Numbered from the stretch's first letter, positions 1 through 8,544 are shown. The stretch is 63,732 nt of DNA from Crocosphaera sp. UHCC 0190 (GCF_034932065.1 NZ_JAYGHP010000018.1:1-63732); one strand, 5' to 3'. The notes: generated by a model from the letters alone, not told the origin. Numbers and translations: made by a program.

Positions 1-994
1 GTTCACCCTCTACAGTGAAGATGTATTTGGATTTTGATGCGATCGCCTCCGTGAGTCGGTATGCTGGCCACAAGCGGTGCTGTCCCACTTGCGAAGCCGG
101 ATCGCCTTTTCCTATTTTTTCTTGACCGTCAATAACCACATAGGGCATCACTGCCTTATCCTTCTTTTTACCCTTGGGAGTAATGCGTTTACCCTCGTTG
201 TTGTAATATTCAACCCGTTTAACCAATTGGTTATCTGAGTACCAATACTTATATTCGAGGTCATAGCCATAAGAACGGGTTATTTTAACGGGTTCAGTAA
301 CTTGAATGGGGTTTGCTAAGGTAATAGGATTTTCGAGCCTGATAGGGGGCTTTATGTTGGGCTGAGGGGAACGTTTAGGCTTGGGTTGAATAGCACGGGT
401 ACGAGAAGCCCGATAACTTCCATTGCCATTGGCTAAACTATTCCCATGGCCATTACCATTGGCTAAATCGTTTTTATTCCCGTTGTTATAGTCATTGCCA
501 TTGGTTAAACCATAGCCATTCCCGTTGTTATAGTCATTGCCATTGGTTAAACTATAGCCATTGTTATCGGCTAAATCGTTTTTATTCCCGTTGTTATAGT
601 CATTGCCATTGACTAAACCATAGTCATTCCTGCTGTTATAGCCATTGTTGTTGCCATGTTGCCGATACCATTCTTTAGTCCAGGCACTTGCATCAAAATT
701 ACTCTGATACTTGGCTTCTTTGACAAGATAAGCAATACCACTTCTGTTCTCTTTGAGACTGTTCCAAGTAGATTGACAGTTTTTGGCGTTATACTGATCC
801 GGACTTCCTTGACTCCATCGGTCAAAGTGTTCAAAGTCAAGGCCGGCGGATTTCATGGCCGTTCCTAGTTTGACCCAATCTTCTCGACTGCAACAAGGAT
901 CTACTAAATTGTTCTCAACGATGTATAGGGCTTGATCGTAGTCAAGTTCGGTGTTGGTTTGTTCGTAGTCAGCTGTGAGTTCAAAAGTTTTCAT
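1..994 (-). CDS. PriCT-2/TOPRIM primase, N-terminal part (runs off left edge)
   Basis: Starts at the ATG complementary to 992-994 and stays open for 331 codons to the first base of the window, so the C-terminus is missing. Residues ~25-100 (SREDWVKLGTAMKSAG ... FDRWSQGSP ... AKNCQSTWNSL) look like the PriCT-2 domain of plasmid and phage primases. After a low-complexity Asn/Gly linker (~120-190) a region with DKAVMPYVVIDGQ leads to FTVEGE, typical of the start of a TOPRIM domain. Such proteins usually continue into a D5-type helicase; the helicase C-terminus at the right edge of the window may belong to the same gene. Likely role: plasmid replication priming. The domain call is from pattern recognition only. 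Confidence 0.7.
   Translation of the reverse strand, partial: MKTFELTADYEQTNTELDYDQALYIVENNLVDPCCSREDWVKLGTAMKSAGLDFEHFDRWSQGSPDQYNAKNCQSTWNSLKENRSGIAYLVKEAKYQSNFDASAWTKEWYRQHGNNNGYNSRNDYGLVNGNDYNNGNKNDLADNNGYSLTNGNDYNNGNGYGLTNGNDYNNGNKNDLANGNGHGNSLANGNGSYRASRTRAIQPKPKRSPQPNIKPPIRLENPITLANPIQVTEPVKITRSYGYDLEYKYWYSDNQLVKRVEYYNNEGKRITPKGKKKDKAVMPYVVIDGQEKIGKGDPASQVGQHRLWPAYRLTEAIASKSKYIFTVEGE
420..640. repeat. Degenerate Asn/Gly-coding tandem repeat in the primase linker
   Basis: Short repeats of the type cattgccattggntaaa and ttattcccgttgttatag recur in varied order. They encode a linker rich in N, G, Y and D between the PriCT-2 and TOPRIM parts. Copy number is probably variable between strains. 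Confidence 0.7.
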
Positions 995-1067
995 GATGGT
1001 ATCATTGAGGTGGTTATGTTTTGAGTTACGCACTCAACGTCTGAAACCTGGATTGCGCCCTAAACAA

Positions 1068-1106
1068 AGCGATCTCGCTCCGCGAGTGCGGCAGCACCGC
1101 CAATTC
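1068..1106. repeat. Dispersed short palindromic repeat (gcgatctcgctccgcgagtg family)
   Basis: A motif with gctccgcgag followed by a gcagcaccgcc tail. Close relatives occur at about 43985-44022, 45562-45596 and 62752-62784, the last two inside reading frames. This looks like a cyanobacterial dispersed small repeat. Confidence 0.6.
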
Positions 1107-1425
1107 AGATGATTCAAAAAATGATTTTTTCGTGACAGTGCGTAATTCATAACTTTTATCAAATTCAAGAAACTATGATGGAAATCTCCGTCTTAGTTTC
1201 TTTTTTTATATTTTATAGCTACGAGGTGGTGTTGTTGCCTGTAAGTGTCTAGGTATGTTGCAGTCAACAAGATCAATTCATAACGGGTTCAGCCTCAGAT
1301 AGTTGGGTGTCCTTAATTATGTCAGGTTTTTTTTATCAAGGGTTTTCAGTTGATCAGACTTATCAGTCTGATCGGAAAAAAGATATGACCCTCAAAGTCT
1401 GACTAGGACTAACTTTTAAAAATAG

Positions 1426-1701
1426 AACGTTACCGGATTCGGGTGTAAACGTTACCCGATTCGGGCATAAACGTTACCCGATTCGGGCATTTTTGTAAAC
1501 ATTGTTAAACCCTTACAGAATCTGCATTTGAGGGCGATTTTTGAACTTTTTTGTTTGTTGACAAAGCTGTAAACACATAACCCGATAGGGGTAACGTTGT
1601 TGTAAACAGATTCAAACCTTTACCCAATCTGTATTTAAGGGCGATTTTAAGCTGGTTTTTTTGAGAAAGCTGTGAATAGATAACCCGAAATGAGTAACGT
1701 T
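1426..1701. repeat. Iteron-like repeats (candidate origin or operator array)
   Basis: Three direct copies of AACGTTACCCGATTCGGG (the first with one mismatch) start at 1426, 1448 and 1470, an exact 22-bp period. Two degenerate inverted copies lie at ~1582-1597 and ~1681-1701, each within a longer duplicated block of roughly 110 bp (about 1493-1600 and 1600-1702). Twenty-two bp is about two helical turns, as expected for a protein-binding array. Iterons of this kind mark theta-plasmid origins; the array could instead be an operator for the primase gene starting at 994. No other gene is seen between 995 and 1795. Confidence 0.6.
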
Positions 1702-1795
1702 ATTTATAAGCACACGCAACCTGATACTGAATGGTGAAGTATATAGTCTGATCCCAAATTTGGTCATGAAAACTTACTTATATTTATGGGGAGGA

Positions 1796-3436
1796 TTAGA
1801 CTTCAAGGTCTAGAAGTTGACACAGATGAGTCATTAATTTTGTATCAGGATTTCTTGTTCCTTTTTCGATTAAACAGATGAAACTAGCTGATATCCCTGC
1901 TTTTCCTGCTAGTTGTCTTTGACTCCAACCTTTTTTTAATCTTGCTGCTTTAATTTCGCTCGCGGTTATACTCTTATCTTTTTTGGCTTTTCGTGTCCCA
2001 GATGATTTTTGGGTTGACAGGGTACGAGTATAGGGTGGAATGTCTAAGGGTGGTAATATGGTCAGTCGTGCTTCTAGCCATTTTTCAAAGTAACCTCTTG
2101 GCTTTTTCTTTTCACTGTTTGGCTGTAGCATTTCAGGATAAGTTACTGGATCATAGGTAATATTCCAGCCCATTTTGCTTAAAGTCATTAAGAAATTATC
2201 CCAACGATTTGTCAGCTTCAAACGGCTATGGCGATCGCTTTTAGCTTTAGCTATTTTCTCATCTGGGTTAATACAAATACACTCTTTAAGTAAGGTTAAA
2301 ACTTTATAGTTGCCATGAGGATGAAATCTACTAGCCAGAGTTAAGTACATTAAACCCCGTAAGATAAATTCATCTCGATAAGCATTAAGTTTAAAAAGTT
2401 CTTCTGAAATATATCCAAATTGATATAATGCTTTCCTGGCTTTTTGTCCTGCTTTATTTAAAAATTCTTTAGTCCATAATCCTGGTTGTATAGTGATATA
2501 AATTTCTTCAGGTGTTTCGATTTCTCCAAAAAGGTTTTTGTGTCCTTGATAGTTAAAGCTGATGTTCCACATCCGAGAAATAGCTACGCTTACCATTACT
2601 TTTCCATTTTTTTTTCCTTCTTCCCATTCAGCTTTAACTAATAAAGAATCTAACATAAAAGCGGTAGAAGCTATCTCTTTTAATTTCTGTAATTTATTAA
2701 AATCTTTACGGTTTTCATTAAATATTTTCAATATATCACTAGCTTTAAGAGTAAATTCAGAACGCCAAGGTTCTGTTGTTTTCATACAATAAGCAGAAAA
2801 TAATAAGTGAAGCTTGCCAGCATCTAGACTAAATTTATTGATAATTTCTTGAGCTTCCCTAAATGGTAATAAGGTGATATCTCCAGGGCTAGTGATGTAA
2901 TGTACAATATAGTTACTTGAGTTACTTTTGCATCCTTTTTTAAAAAAGGCAGGAAGCTCTCCATTGTCTTGCCAAAGATAATTTTTTGTAATAGCTTCTA
3001 ACCCTGATACTACAGGCATACAAGACGCAATTGGAGCATAGGGAGAATTTTGAAATAATCGGGTAGCAGTAATTGGTTCAGTTTGATGTTGGTTCAGTAT
3101 TCTTTCTTCTTCCCATGCTTGTATTATCAGTTTAGGAATCTCCATCTGTTTGATAAACTCAAGCAAATTTTTATACTGATTTCTAGCTGCTTCCCATGCG
3201 GATTCTTCTAATAAACTTGGTGATAGAGTATGATTGGTAGTGTCATTTATCTGTTGTTTAAAATAAGTTTTAAGAATTTCTTTATAATTAGATGCTTCTA
3301 ATTGAGTAATGATTTGAGTTTTAAATGCTTCTATAAATTCATCACGATTGGCGCAGTTACTAAAATCGTCACCATCTATCTGAATTTGATCTAAAATTGA
3401 GGTTAACGAGTCTAGAGGGAGATTAATATTATCCAT
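1796..3436 (-). CDS. Large protein with C-terminal XRE helix-turn-helix; possible replication/regulatory protein
   Basis: 546 residues. The last ~60 residues (ITASEIKAARLKKGWSQ, then SASFICLIEKGTRNPDTKL) form a clear XRE/Cro-type helix-turn-helix. The preceding ~480 residues match no family I recognise; they are mixed alpha/beta, with basic segments around 370-400 (HPHGNYKVLTLLKEC, KSDRHSRLKLTNRWD). The gene ends 95 bp from the iteron-like repeats, so an iteron-binding replication initiator is an attractive guess, but only the HTH and the location support it. The start abuts a divergent small frame at 3437. Confidence 0.7.
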   Translation of the reverse strand: MDNINLPLDSLTSILDQIQIDGDDFSNCANRDEFIEAFKTQIITQLEASNYKEILKTYFKQQINDTTNHTLSPSLLEESAWEAARNQYKNLLEFIKQMEIPKLIIQAWEEERILNQHQTEPITATRLFQNSPYAPIASCMPVVSGLEAITKNYLWQDNGELPAFFKKGCKSNSSNYIVHYITSPGDITLLPFREAQEIINKFSLDAGKLHLLFSAYCMKTTEPWRSEFTLKASDILKIFNENRKDFNKLQKLKEIASTAFMLDSLLVKAEWEEGKKNGKVMVSVAISRMWNISFNYQGHKNLFGEIETPEEIYITIQPGLWTKEFLNKAGQKARKALYQFGYISEELFKLNAYRDEFILRGLMYLTLASRFHPHGNYKVLTLLKECICINPDEKIAKAKSDRHSRLKLTNRWDNFLMTLSKMGWNITYDPVTYPEMLQPNSEKKKPRGYFEKWLEARLTILPPLDIPPYTRTLSTQKSSGTRKAKKDKSITASEIKAARLKKGWSQRQLAGKAGISASFICLIEKGTRNPDTKLMTHLCQLLDLEV

Positions 3437-3655
3437 TTGATTATGTCAAAAAAAATTATGAATAAATATTTAACAGGGATCTCTCAAGTTGATCATACCT
3501 TACGAGAATTTTTACAGAATTCTTGTTCAATAGAACAAAGTCAAGCAGAAAAAAGATTGAAGTCAACTGAACAAACTCCCATACTGAACTGGGCTTCTTA
3601 TCGAGCAATGCGAGAGAGTGGTGAGTTTTTAGGTTACACTTCTGATGACAGATAA
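3437..3655 (+). CDS. Hypothetical small protein
   Basis: 72-codon frame starting one base beyond the start of the divergent XRE gene; an internal ATG at 3443 is an alternative start. The peptide is polar and soluble, without a recognised motif. The leader would lie within the XRE coding region and no strong ribosome binding site is visible, so it may be spurious. Confidence 0.3.
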   Translation: MIMSKKIMNKYLTGISQVDHTLREFLQNSCSIEQSQAEKRLKSTEQTPILNWASYRAMRESGEFLGYTSDDR

Positions 3656-3706
3656 GAGTCATTATTAAGATAAAAATTAACTTTTGAGGGGTTTCGATAT
3701 CAAACC

Positions 3707-3907
3707 CTAATTTTCTACTCTCTTCAAAGCCTCTAGTAATAACCGCTTGGCATTACCAGATCGACTTCCAGCCATTTTGAGAAGCGGTTCAGCTTCTCCT
3801 AGCTCTAAAAAGAATTCAATTCGTACTTTTTTTGACTTCCACTTCTGGGTAGCTTTAGCAATAACTTCGGGGTTTTGCTCGTTCCATCGTTGTTGGGGGG
3901 TTCTCAT
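3707..3907 (-). CDS. Small basic ribbon-helix-helix-like protein
   Basis: 66 residues starting MRTPQQRWNEQNPEV. The C-terminal half (KVRIEFFLELGEAEPLLKM ... RLLLEALKRVE) has the strand-helix-helix look of a small DNA-binding regulator. Three near-identical palindromes lie just upstream of its start, which suggests a transcription factor that controls its own promoter. The family is not certain. Confidence 0.5.
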   Translation of the reverse strand: MRTPQQRWNEQNPEVIAKATQKWKSKKVRIEFFLELGEAEPLLKMAGSRSGNAKRLLLEALKRVEN

Positions 3908-3912
3908 GTCTA

Positions 3913-4049
3913 ATACATATTCGGTATATGTATATAATTATAGCCAAAAAACTGAGATAGGGTCATTGCCTACATATTCGGTATATGTATTTGACAGCCA
4001 AGATGATGGGATCGCCTTATTTCCCTACATACATATTCGGTATATGTAT
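3913..4049. promoter_or_regulatory. Three palindromic operator-like sites
   Basis: Copies at 3913-3933, ~3970-3990 and 4029-4049, each with arms ATACATAT and ATATGTAT around TCGGT (the middle copy lacks the first base). Spacing is 57-59 bp. They sit directly upstream of the small gene starting at 3907, as expected for operators of that gene's product. The rest of 3908-4268 holds no gene. Confidence 0.6.
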
Positions 4050-4160
4050 TAGACGACTGAGGAATTTTTTGTCTCTTGGATCGATATTTCTCCTAAAATT
4101 AGTCATAAACAGCAGAAAATTTCTGATTTTATCTGGGAGATAAGTTTTCCTTGTTCAAGG

Positions 4161-4258
4161 GCTAATTGACCCTTCGGCTTCGCTCAGGGTCAATGCTTAG
4201 CGGCTTGCCCTGAGCTTTGTCGAAGGGAGCTTTGTCGAAGGGAGTCGAAGCATTGAAA
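4161..4258. repeat. Palindromic dispersed repeat (ttcgctcagg / ctttgtcgaaggg type)
   Basis: Self-complementary segments including gacccttcggcttcgctcag and a duplicated gagctttgtcgaaggga. A related copy is at 7806-7855. Lies downstream of the VOC gene and could act as a transcript end. Confidence 0.5.
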
Positions 4259-4268
4259 ATTAATTAAG

Positions 4269-4745
4269 TTAGGAAATGTTTTTCATTTGAGCGAATAATT
4301 GATGCAACTTTTCCGGGTTCATCGTTTGTTGATACTGCTGTGCCATTTCTGGGGTTAAGAGTTCTAACATGACAGTGTTTTCAAGCCAAAATTCCATCAC
4401 TTCAAACAATCCTTCTCGACTACAATGAACGACTCGCCATCCTTCTCTTTGTCCAATTTCTTCAATTTCTTCTTGACTTAATGGCACAGAAATCGCTGCA
4501 TGAGTAGCGGTAAATTGGGAACTGGAATCATTGTGTTTAAACTTTAATTCGTCTTGGTTAGTACCAGGGTTTAATTCTGTGCCTTTGGGATAAACTTCAA
4601 TGGCTGTCCCATATTTATCAAAAGCAAAACTCATATAACTGCCGGGATGGGGCGGAAATTCCGTGAATTCTCCTTTGAAGATTTCTGCTAGAACAGAAGC
4701 AACGTGCTTGGGATTATCAACCGCAATTGATAAGTGAAAAATCAT
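4269..4745 (-). CDS. VOC (glyoxalase/bleomycin-resistance fold) family protein
   Basis: 158 residues. The start MIFHLSIAVDNPKHVASVLAE and the segment AFDKYGTAIEVYPKGTELNPG are typical of VOC-superfamily proteins, which use paired beta-alpha-beta-beta-beta modules to bind a metal or ligand. The HAAISVPLSQEEI segment begins a second module. The substrate cannot be inferred. Single gene, not obviously linked to its neighbours. Confidence 0.7.
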   Translation of the reverse strand: MIFHLSIAVDNPKHVASVLAEIFKGEFTEFPPHPGSYMSFAFDKYGTAIEVYPKGTELNPGTNQDELKFKHNDSSSQFTATHAAISVPLSQEEIEEIGQREGWRVVHCSREGLFEVMEFWLENTVMLELLTPEMAQQYQQTMNPEKLHQLFAQMKNIS

Positions 4746-4872
4746 AACGTTACATCTCCATAATGATTAGTTTTATTGTAGTTTTATTTGGCGTTAATTG
4801 TCCTGACAATTAAACTTCCTGACACAGAATAATCCCCTAATAATCTCATCACTTCCATAGGACTCCCAGAGG

Positions 4873-5109
4873 TTAACCGCCTTTAACCTTAATATTGAGT
4901 AAATATAGGGAAGATTCGGCTTTTACCGTCTCAATTGCTCCTGATGGGATGCCCAAGGTTTGGTTAAAGCTTCTGATGATGCCCCCTGCACTGTTAATAT
5001 TGATAGAGATGATGGCGATCGCAGCTACCCCCAAAAGTTCTAAGTTAGCGGTTCCCAGGACAATGCTGGTTAAACTAACACTAAAAGCGATATGGGTGGG
5101 AGTCATCAT
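4873..5109 (-). pseudogene. Truncated YdjM-like membrane hydrolase fragment
   Basis: The first ~32 residues (MMTPTHIAFSVSLTSIVLG, then ANLELLGVAAIA) match the N-terminus usual in membrane-bound metal-dependent hydrolases of the YdjM/DUF457 type. At a GCGATCGC octamer the similarity stops and ~45 unrelated residues follow. The normal protein is several times longer, so this is probably a broken copy joined to foreign sequence. Confidence 0.45.
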
Positions 5110-5328
5110 AGGTAAGTGTTAAGTGACCATTTGTCAATAGGCGAGTATATAATTCTAGAATTCCCCAATAGTCAGAAAAACTAACATATTAATTGATGGT
5201 TAATAGTCATTAGTTGATAGAACCGTTCCTTGGCGGTGGAGAGAGAGTTTATTCTTTATTAATTATAAAGTCTTCATGGTTAAAGTTTAAGTTATAATGA
5301 TAATAACTGTCATGGCGAGGAGATAATT

Positions 5329-5547
5329 ATGAGCTTACAAGTCAAACTGAAAGATTATCCTGATTGGGATAGAGAAGAACAAATAAAACGGAATCAGGTG
5401 GCTTTAAAGAAATTAGAAGAAAGACGACAAAAAACTTTACAGATAACTGAGGAAGAAGCGGAAGAAAGACAAGAAGGTTTTGAAAAGTTTAAACAGTTAA
5501 TTGATCAATTTCGTCCCCAAGGTTCTAAACTATATTCTGAAGATTAG
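5329..5547 (+). CDS. Putative antitoxin of a PIN toxin pair
   Basis: 72 residues, strongly charged and helical (many E, K, R and Q), with no transmembrane segment. A GGAG ribosome binding site lies 8 bp before the ATG. It ends 3 bp before the PIN-domain gene, the usual antitoxin-toxin order, so the antitoxin role is inferred from position. I do not recognise the DNA-binding family. Confidence 0.6.
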   Translation: MSLQVKLKDYPDWDREEQIKRNQVALKKLEERRQKTLQITEEEAEERQEGFEKFKQLIDQFRPQGSKLYSED

Positions 5548-5550
5548 ACA

Positions 5551-6018
5551 ATGATTGTTTTTCTTGATTCAGGGGTCTTAGGATTATTAACAAACCCTAA
5601 CAAGGAAGGTAAACCCTTACTGTGTGAAAATTGGCTTTATTCTTTGTTAGCCAAAGGGGTTTATGTGGTTAGTTCTGATGTTTGTGATTATGAAGTAAGA
5701 AGAAGTCTTCTTTTAGAAAAAGTCAAAAACCCTGGTCTTGATAGTGTTGATAATTTAGATGAATTAAGAGACATCATTGACTTTCTGAAAGTAGAAACTG
5801 AAGTGATGTTTTCAGCATCTCAAACTTGGGTTGAAGCTCGTCAAAAAGGAAGAAAAACGGCTGACGATGCGAGCTTTGATGTCGATATGATTATTATTTC
5901 TCATTGGCGTTTACTCAAAAGTAAATACCCTAGTCGCTATATTGTCATTGCTACGACAAATGTTAAACATTTAGGGGAGTTTACAGAAGCTTTAAATTGG
6001 GAAGAAATTAATTTATAG
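5551..6018 (+). CDS. PIN-domain nuclease (probable type II toxin)
   Basis: 155 residues. FLDSGVLG at residues ~4-11 supplies the first PIN acidic residue, with further acidic positions around CDYEVRR and TADDASFDVDMII, and a final strand YIVIATTNVKHLGEF. PIN toxins are metal-dependent ribonucleases. Follows its presumed antitoxin by 3 bp. Confidence 0.7.
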   Translation: MIVFLDSGVLGLLTNPNKEGKPLLCENWLYSLLAKGVYVVSSDVCDYEVRRSLLLEKVKNPGLDSVDNLDELRDIIDFLKVETEVMFSASQTWVEARQKGRKTADDASFDVDMIIISHWRLLKSKYPSRYIVIATTNVKHLGEFTEALNWEEINL

Positions 6019-6150
6019 TTGGCATAATTAAGAGTTAGTATTTCAGAGTTAATAGACACAATATAGCTAAATCATTTAAAGGTTTTAGTTTTGAGAAAAT
6101 TTTTTGCAAAAATTAACAAAAGAGAAGCATTAAACGGGTTTTTCAGGGGG

Positions 6151-6441
6151 TCAAATAGAAAATAATGATAATTGCCCAGGACTAACATTTCCCCGCTTCC
6201 CCTGATGATAACTGAGATGACAGGCCGTACAAACGGGAATGAGGTTAGAGGCTTCATTATTCTCTGGTGTAAAGTCGGCATGATGAACTTGTAAGGTTCT
6301 TGCGCTTCTTTCAGATACCGTAAGCTTTGAGATATCCTCCCCTGGTTTAATACACTGAGTTCCACATTTGGCACAACGCCACCGAGCAGCTTCCTTAACG
6401 GTGGTGGCTATAGTTTTCCAGTCTTGGGGATATCGGTTCAT
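6151..6441 (-). CDS. HNH endonuclease family protein
   Basis: 96 residues. Two CxxC zinc knuckles (RCAKCG at ~19-23 and VCTACH at ~74-79) surround the HNH core (LQVHHADFTPENNEASNL), with the Asn and His in the expected order. Small single-domain HNH proteins nick or cut DNA and are common on cyanobacterial plasmids. Divergent from parA; the shared 130-bp intergenic region carries centromere-like repeats. Confidence 0.8.
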   Translation of the reverse strand: MNRYPQDWKTIATTVKEAARWRCAKCGTQCIKPGEDISKLTVSERSARTLQVHHADFTPENNEASNLIPVCTACHLSYHQGKRGNVSPGQLSLFSI

Positions 6442-6488
6442 AAAGTGAAGGTAAAGGGAACAATAGTTAGGGGTTTTGGCTCTTTTCT

Positions 6489-6550
6489 ATGGTACTGTAT
6501 AGTTTGGTTCTGTGTTACATGGTATGGTATCATACCGTATCGTATCATCT
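6489..6550. repeat. Centromere/operator-like repeats upstream of parA
   Basis: Repeated ATGGTA/GTATCATACC-type half sites, including tggtatggtatcatacc. Related motifs recur downstream of the partner gene at 7530-7627. Candidate parS and autoregulatory sites. Confidence 0.5.
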
Positions 6551-6572
6551 AACCTGATGGGGGAAAAAATCA

Positions 6573-7217
6573 ATGATTATCCTTGTCGGTGGGGAAAAAG
6601 GGGGAACTGGCAAGACCACACTGGTTACTAACCTCGCAGCGATGCGTCGTAACCAAGAGGGTGATGTGCTAGTGATTGATACTGATAAACAAGGGAGTGC
6701 TAGTTATTGGGCGGCCACTAGAGAAGGAAATGAAGAATTACATCGTGTTCCTTCTATTCAAAAATTTGGTTCGGCGATCGCTTCGGAGATTCGAGATTTG
6801 GCGAATCGTTACCAGGACATCATTATTGATGCAGGGGGGAGAGATAGTATTGAACTTCGGGCGGCCATGACGGTGGTTGAAAAGTTGATTATTCCTATTC
6901 AAGCTTCTCAATTTGATGTCTGGACGTTGGGAGCGATGAGTGATTTAGTCAACCAAGCGATCGCGTTTAATGAAGGGTTAAAAACTTTCGTAGTTGTTAA
7001 TCGTGCTTCGACGAACCCCTCGGTTAGTGAGACAGCAGAAGCTAAAGAAGTTTTGGAAGATTTTGAAAATTTGGTGTTATTAAAAACCGTGATTCATGAC
7101 CGCATTGCTTACCGTAAGGCGGCCAAAAGTGGGCTGTCTGTCGTAGAACTTCAACCCAAAGACCTGAAGGCAGCTAAAGAAATGACCAGCTTATATAAAG
7201 AGGTATTCCATGAATAA
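6573..7217 (+). CDS. parA: ParA-family partition ATPase
   Basis: 214 residues. Deviant Walker A GGEKGGTGKTT at residues ~6-16, VLVIDTDKQGSASYW at ~34-48 (Walker A' region), and DIIIDAGGRD at ~79-88 (Walker B). The short form without an N-terminal HTH resembles type Ib ParA proteins, whose small partner binds the centromere. The stop overlaps the next gene by 8 bp, so the two are translationally coupled. A 50-bp internal piece (6774-6823) is duplicated at 41971-42020. Confidence 0.9.
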   Translation: MIILVGGEKGGTGKTTLVTNLAAMRRNQEGDVLVIDTDKQGSASYWAATREGNEELHRVPSIQKFGSAIASEIRDLANRYQDIIIDAGGRDSIELRAAMTVVEKLIIPIQASQFDVWTLGAMSDLVNQAIAFNEGLKTFVVVNRASTNPSVSETAEAKEVLEDFENLVLLKTVIHDRIAYRKAAKSGLSVVELQPKDLKAAKEMTSLYKEVFHE

Positions 7218-7524
7218 AAAACCCCGCTTGAGTGCTAAACCCCCAACGCAGTCTGAACAGGATTTTATTGAAGCAGCAGAAAAACCATTACAGTCACCAC
7301 CTTCTGTTGAAGAAGTTAGATCATCAGAACCCCTACCCTGGGAAGAAGATAATGTTAGAGATGATGTGATTAAGTCGATTAATTTAAGGTTGTCGGAACC
7401 TTATATTTTAAAGTTACAGTTTCTCTCAGAGAAGACTAACAAAAGTCAGCAACGCCTTATTAGAGAAGTATTATGTCCGGCGTTGGATAAGGAAATTGAA
7501 AAGCTGTTAGGAGAAGAACAGTAA
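7210..7524 (+). CDS. Small partition partner (ParB-like, RHH type)
   Basis: 104 residues, overlapping the end of parA. The first ~55 residues are acidic/proline-rich and disordered in appearance; the C-terminal half (INLRLSEPYILKLQFLSEK, then TNKSQQRLIREVL) looks like a ribbon-helix-helix DNA-binding domain, as in centromere-binding partners of short ParA proteins. Flanking repeats are the likely binding sites. Confidence 0.7.
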   Translation: MNKKPRLSAKPPTQSEQDFIEAAEKPLQSPPSVEEVRSSEPLPWEEDNVRDDVIKSINLRLSEPYILKLQFLSEKTNKSQQRLIREVLCPALDKEIEKLLGEEQ

Positions 7525-7529
7525 TCAAA

Positions 7530-7627
7530 CCATACGGTGTAACAAGGTTAAGTATGGCTTAGGTAGTAATGGTACCATACCATACTGTTGCATACAATAT
7601 AGTATCATCCTATTCCATGCCATGTAT
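7530..7627. repeat. Centromere-like repeats downstream of the partition operon
   Basis: Multiple CCATAC, GGTACCATACCATAC, CATACAATATAG and CCATGCCATG motifs related to those at 6489-6550. A candidate second half of the parS region. Confidence 0.45.
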
Positions 7628-7805
7628 AGCAGGAGGCAGAAGACAGGGGGTTAAAAGCTTACCGCGATTAGGTTTGAGGTTTGAAAAATGTCCTATCCGC
7701 CTTGGCTGTTGCATAACCTGTACCATTTGGGCTTTAAGACAAATCTAACCATAAACAGCAAAAAACCTCAGCAACACCGAGGTCAATGGGAGAAATCCGA
7801 TTTTT

Positions 7806-7855
7806 CAATGCTTCGACTCCGCTCAGCATTGACCCTGAGCGAAGCCGAAGGGTCA
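7806..7855. repeat. Palindromic dispersed repeat
   Basis: caatgcttcgactccgctca is followed by an imperfect inverted counterpart (gaccctgagcgaagccgaag). Same family as 4161-4258. Between 7628 and 7872 nothing else recognisable is present. Confidence 0.5.
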
Positions 7856-7872
7856 AGTAGAAGATGAAATTA

Positions 7873-8046
7873 TTAGCTAATAACAGCAGAAACGATGATT
7901 AAGCTGGTTACGAATAAAGCAGCCATAGCCCCTTGAACTAAGTAGCGGCGTTGTTGAAAGGGCGCAGGATATTGGGCGTAATAAGGCTTGGGTTCAACGG
8001 CGTAGTTGTTGAGTAGTCCGTTATCTAGTTGAGTGGTGGTGTACAT
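7873..8046 (-). CDS. ssl1498 family light-harvesting-like protein
   Basis: 57 residues, found by direct translation. The N-terminal pattern NGLLNNYAVEPKPYYAQYP, then QQRRYLVQGAMAALFV and one hydrophobic C-terminal span, is characteristic of the cyanobacterial ssl1498 family, a group annotated as light-harvesting-like. Probably a single-pass thylakoid protein. Unusual on a plasmid with replication and defence cargo; a stand-alone gene with an upstream region of ~270 bp shared with a divergent small gene. Confidence 0.75.
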   Translation of the reverse strand: MYTTTQLDNGLLNNYAVEPKPYYAQYPAPFQQRRYLVQGAMAALFVTSLIIVSAVIS

Positions 8047-8313
8047 CGCTTGTTGCCTCTGTTTTGGTCCTTATGTAAACTAATATAACAACAAATGTAA
8101 CAATCTGTAAAGAGTGCTTGACAAATTTATTTTAATGGTATCTATAGGGAGAGCTTATCTTAGACAGGGGTTAGGGAAAGATTTCTACTTAATTCCACTT
8201 CTCACGCGAAAAGGGAAAGGACGAAAACCCTGAATATACATAAGTTTTGGGACTGACATCACCCCTTGACCCCCCGTAATATGAAGGTAACAAGAGGAAA
8301 CGAGGTTAAACAA

Positions 8314-8511
8314 ATGTCTACCACCACCACCAACAACACCGTCATCGTCCGTAACTACATTATTCTCGCTGCTACTATCATGTTCGCCTCAATGGGCTTA
8401 ACCGATACATTTCTCGCTCCTACCCGCGCTGGACAACAAAACCGCCTCGATACTTATGGACAGGTTGTCAGTGCTGGAATGGTTGCCTACTCTCAAAAGC
8501 TTGGTCGTTAA
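8314..8511 (+). CDS. Small single-span membrane protein
   Basis: 65 residues from the ATG at 8314, chosen because a GAGG motif lies ~8 bp upstream; an in-frame start 48 bp earlier lacks this. One hydrophobic segment (YIILAATIMFASMGL) is followed by a polar C-terminus ending in YSQKLGR. I do not recognise the family. A terminator-like hairpin follows. Its position among ssl1498 and PCP_red genes suggests a thylakoid-related role, which is inference. Confidence 0.6.
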   Translation: MSTTTTNNTVIVRNYIILAATIMFASMGLTDTFLAPTRAGQQNRLDTYGQVVSAGMVAYSQKLGR

Positions 8512-8544
8512 ACTCTATGGGTTCGACCCTTTTCTCTTGTTCTT

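Noticed and set aside
6072-6374. Minus-strand 100-codon frame
   Set aside because: It overlaps the HNH gene in another frame, and the HNH zinc and catalytic motifs show which frame is real.
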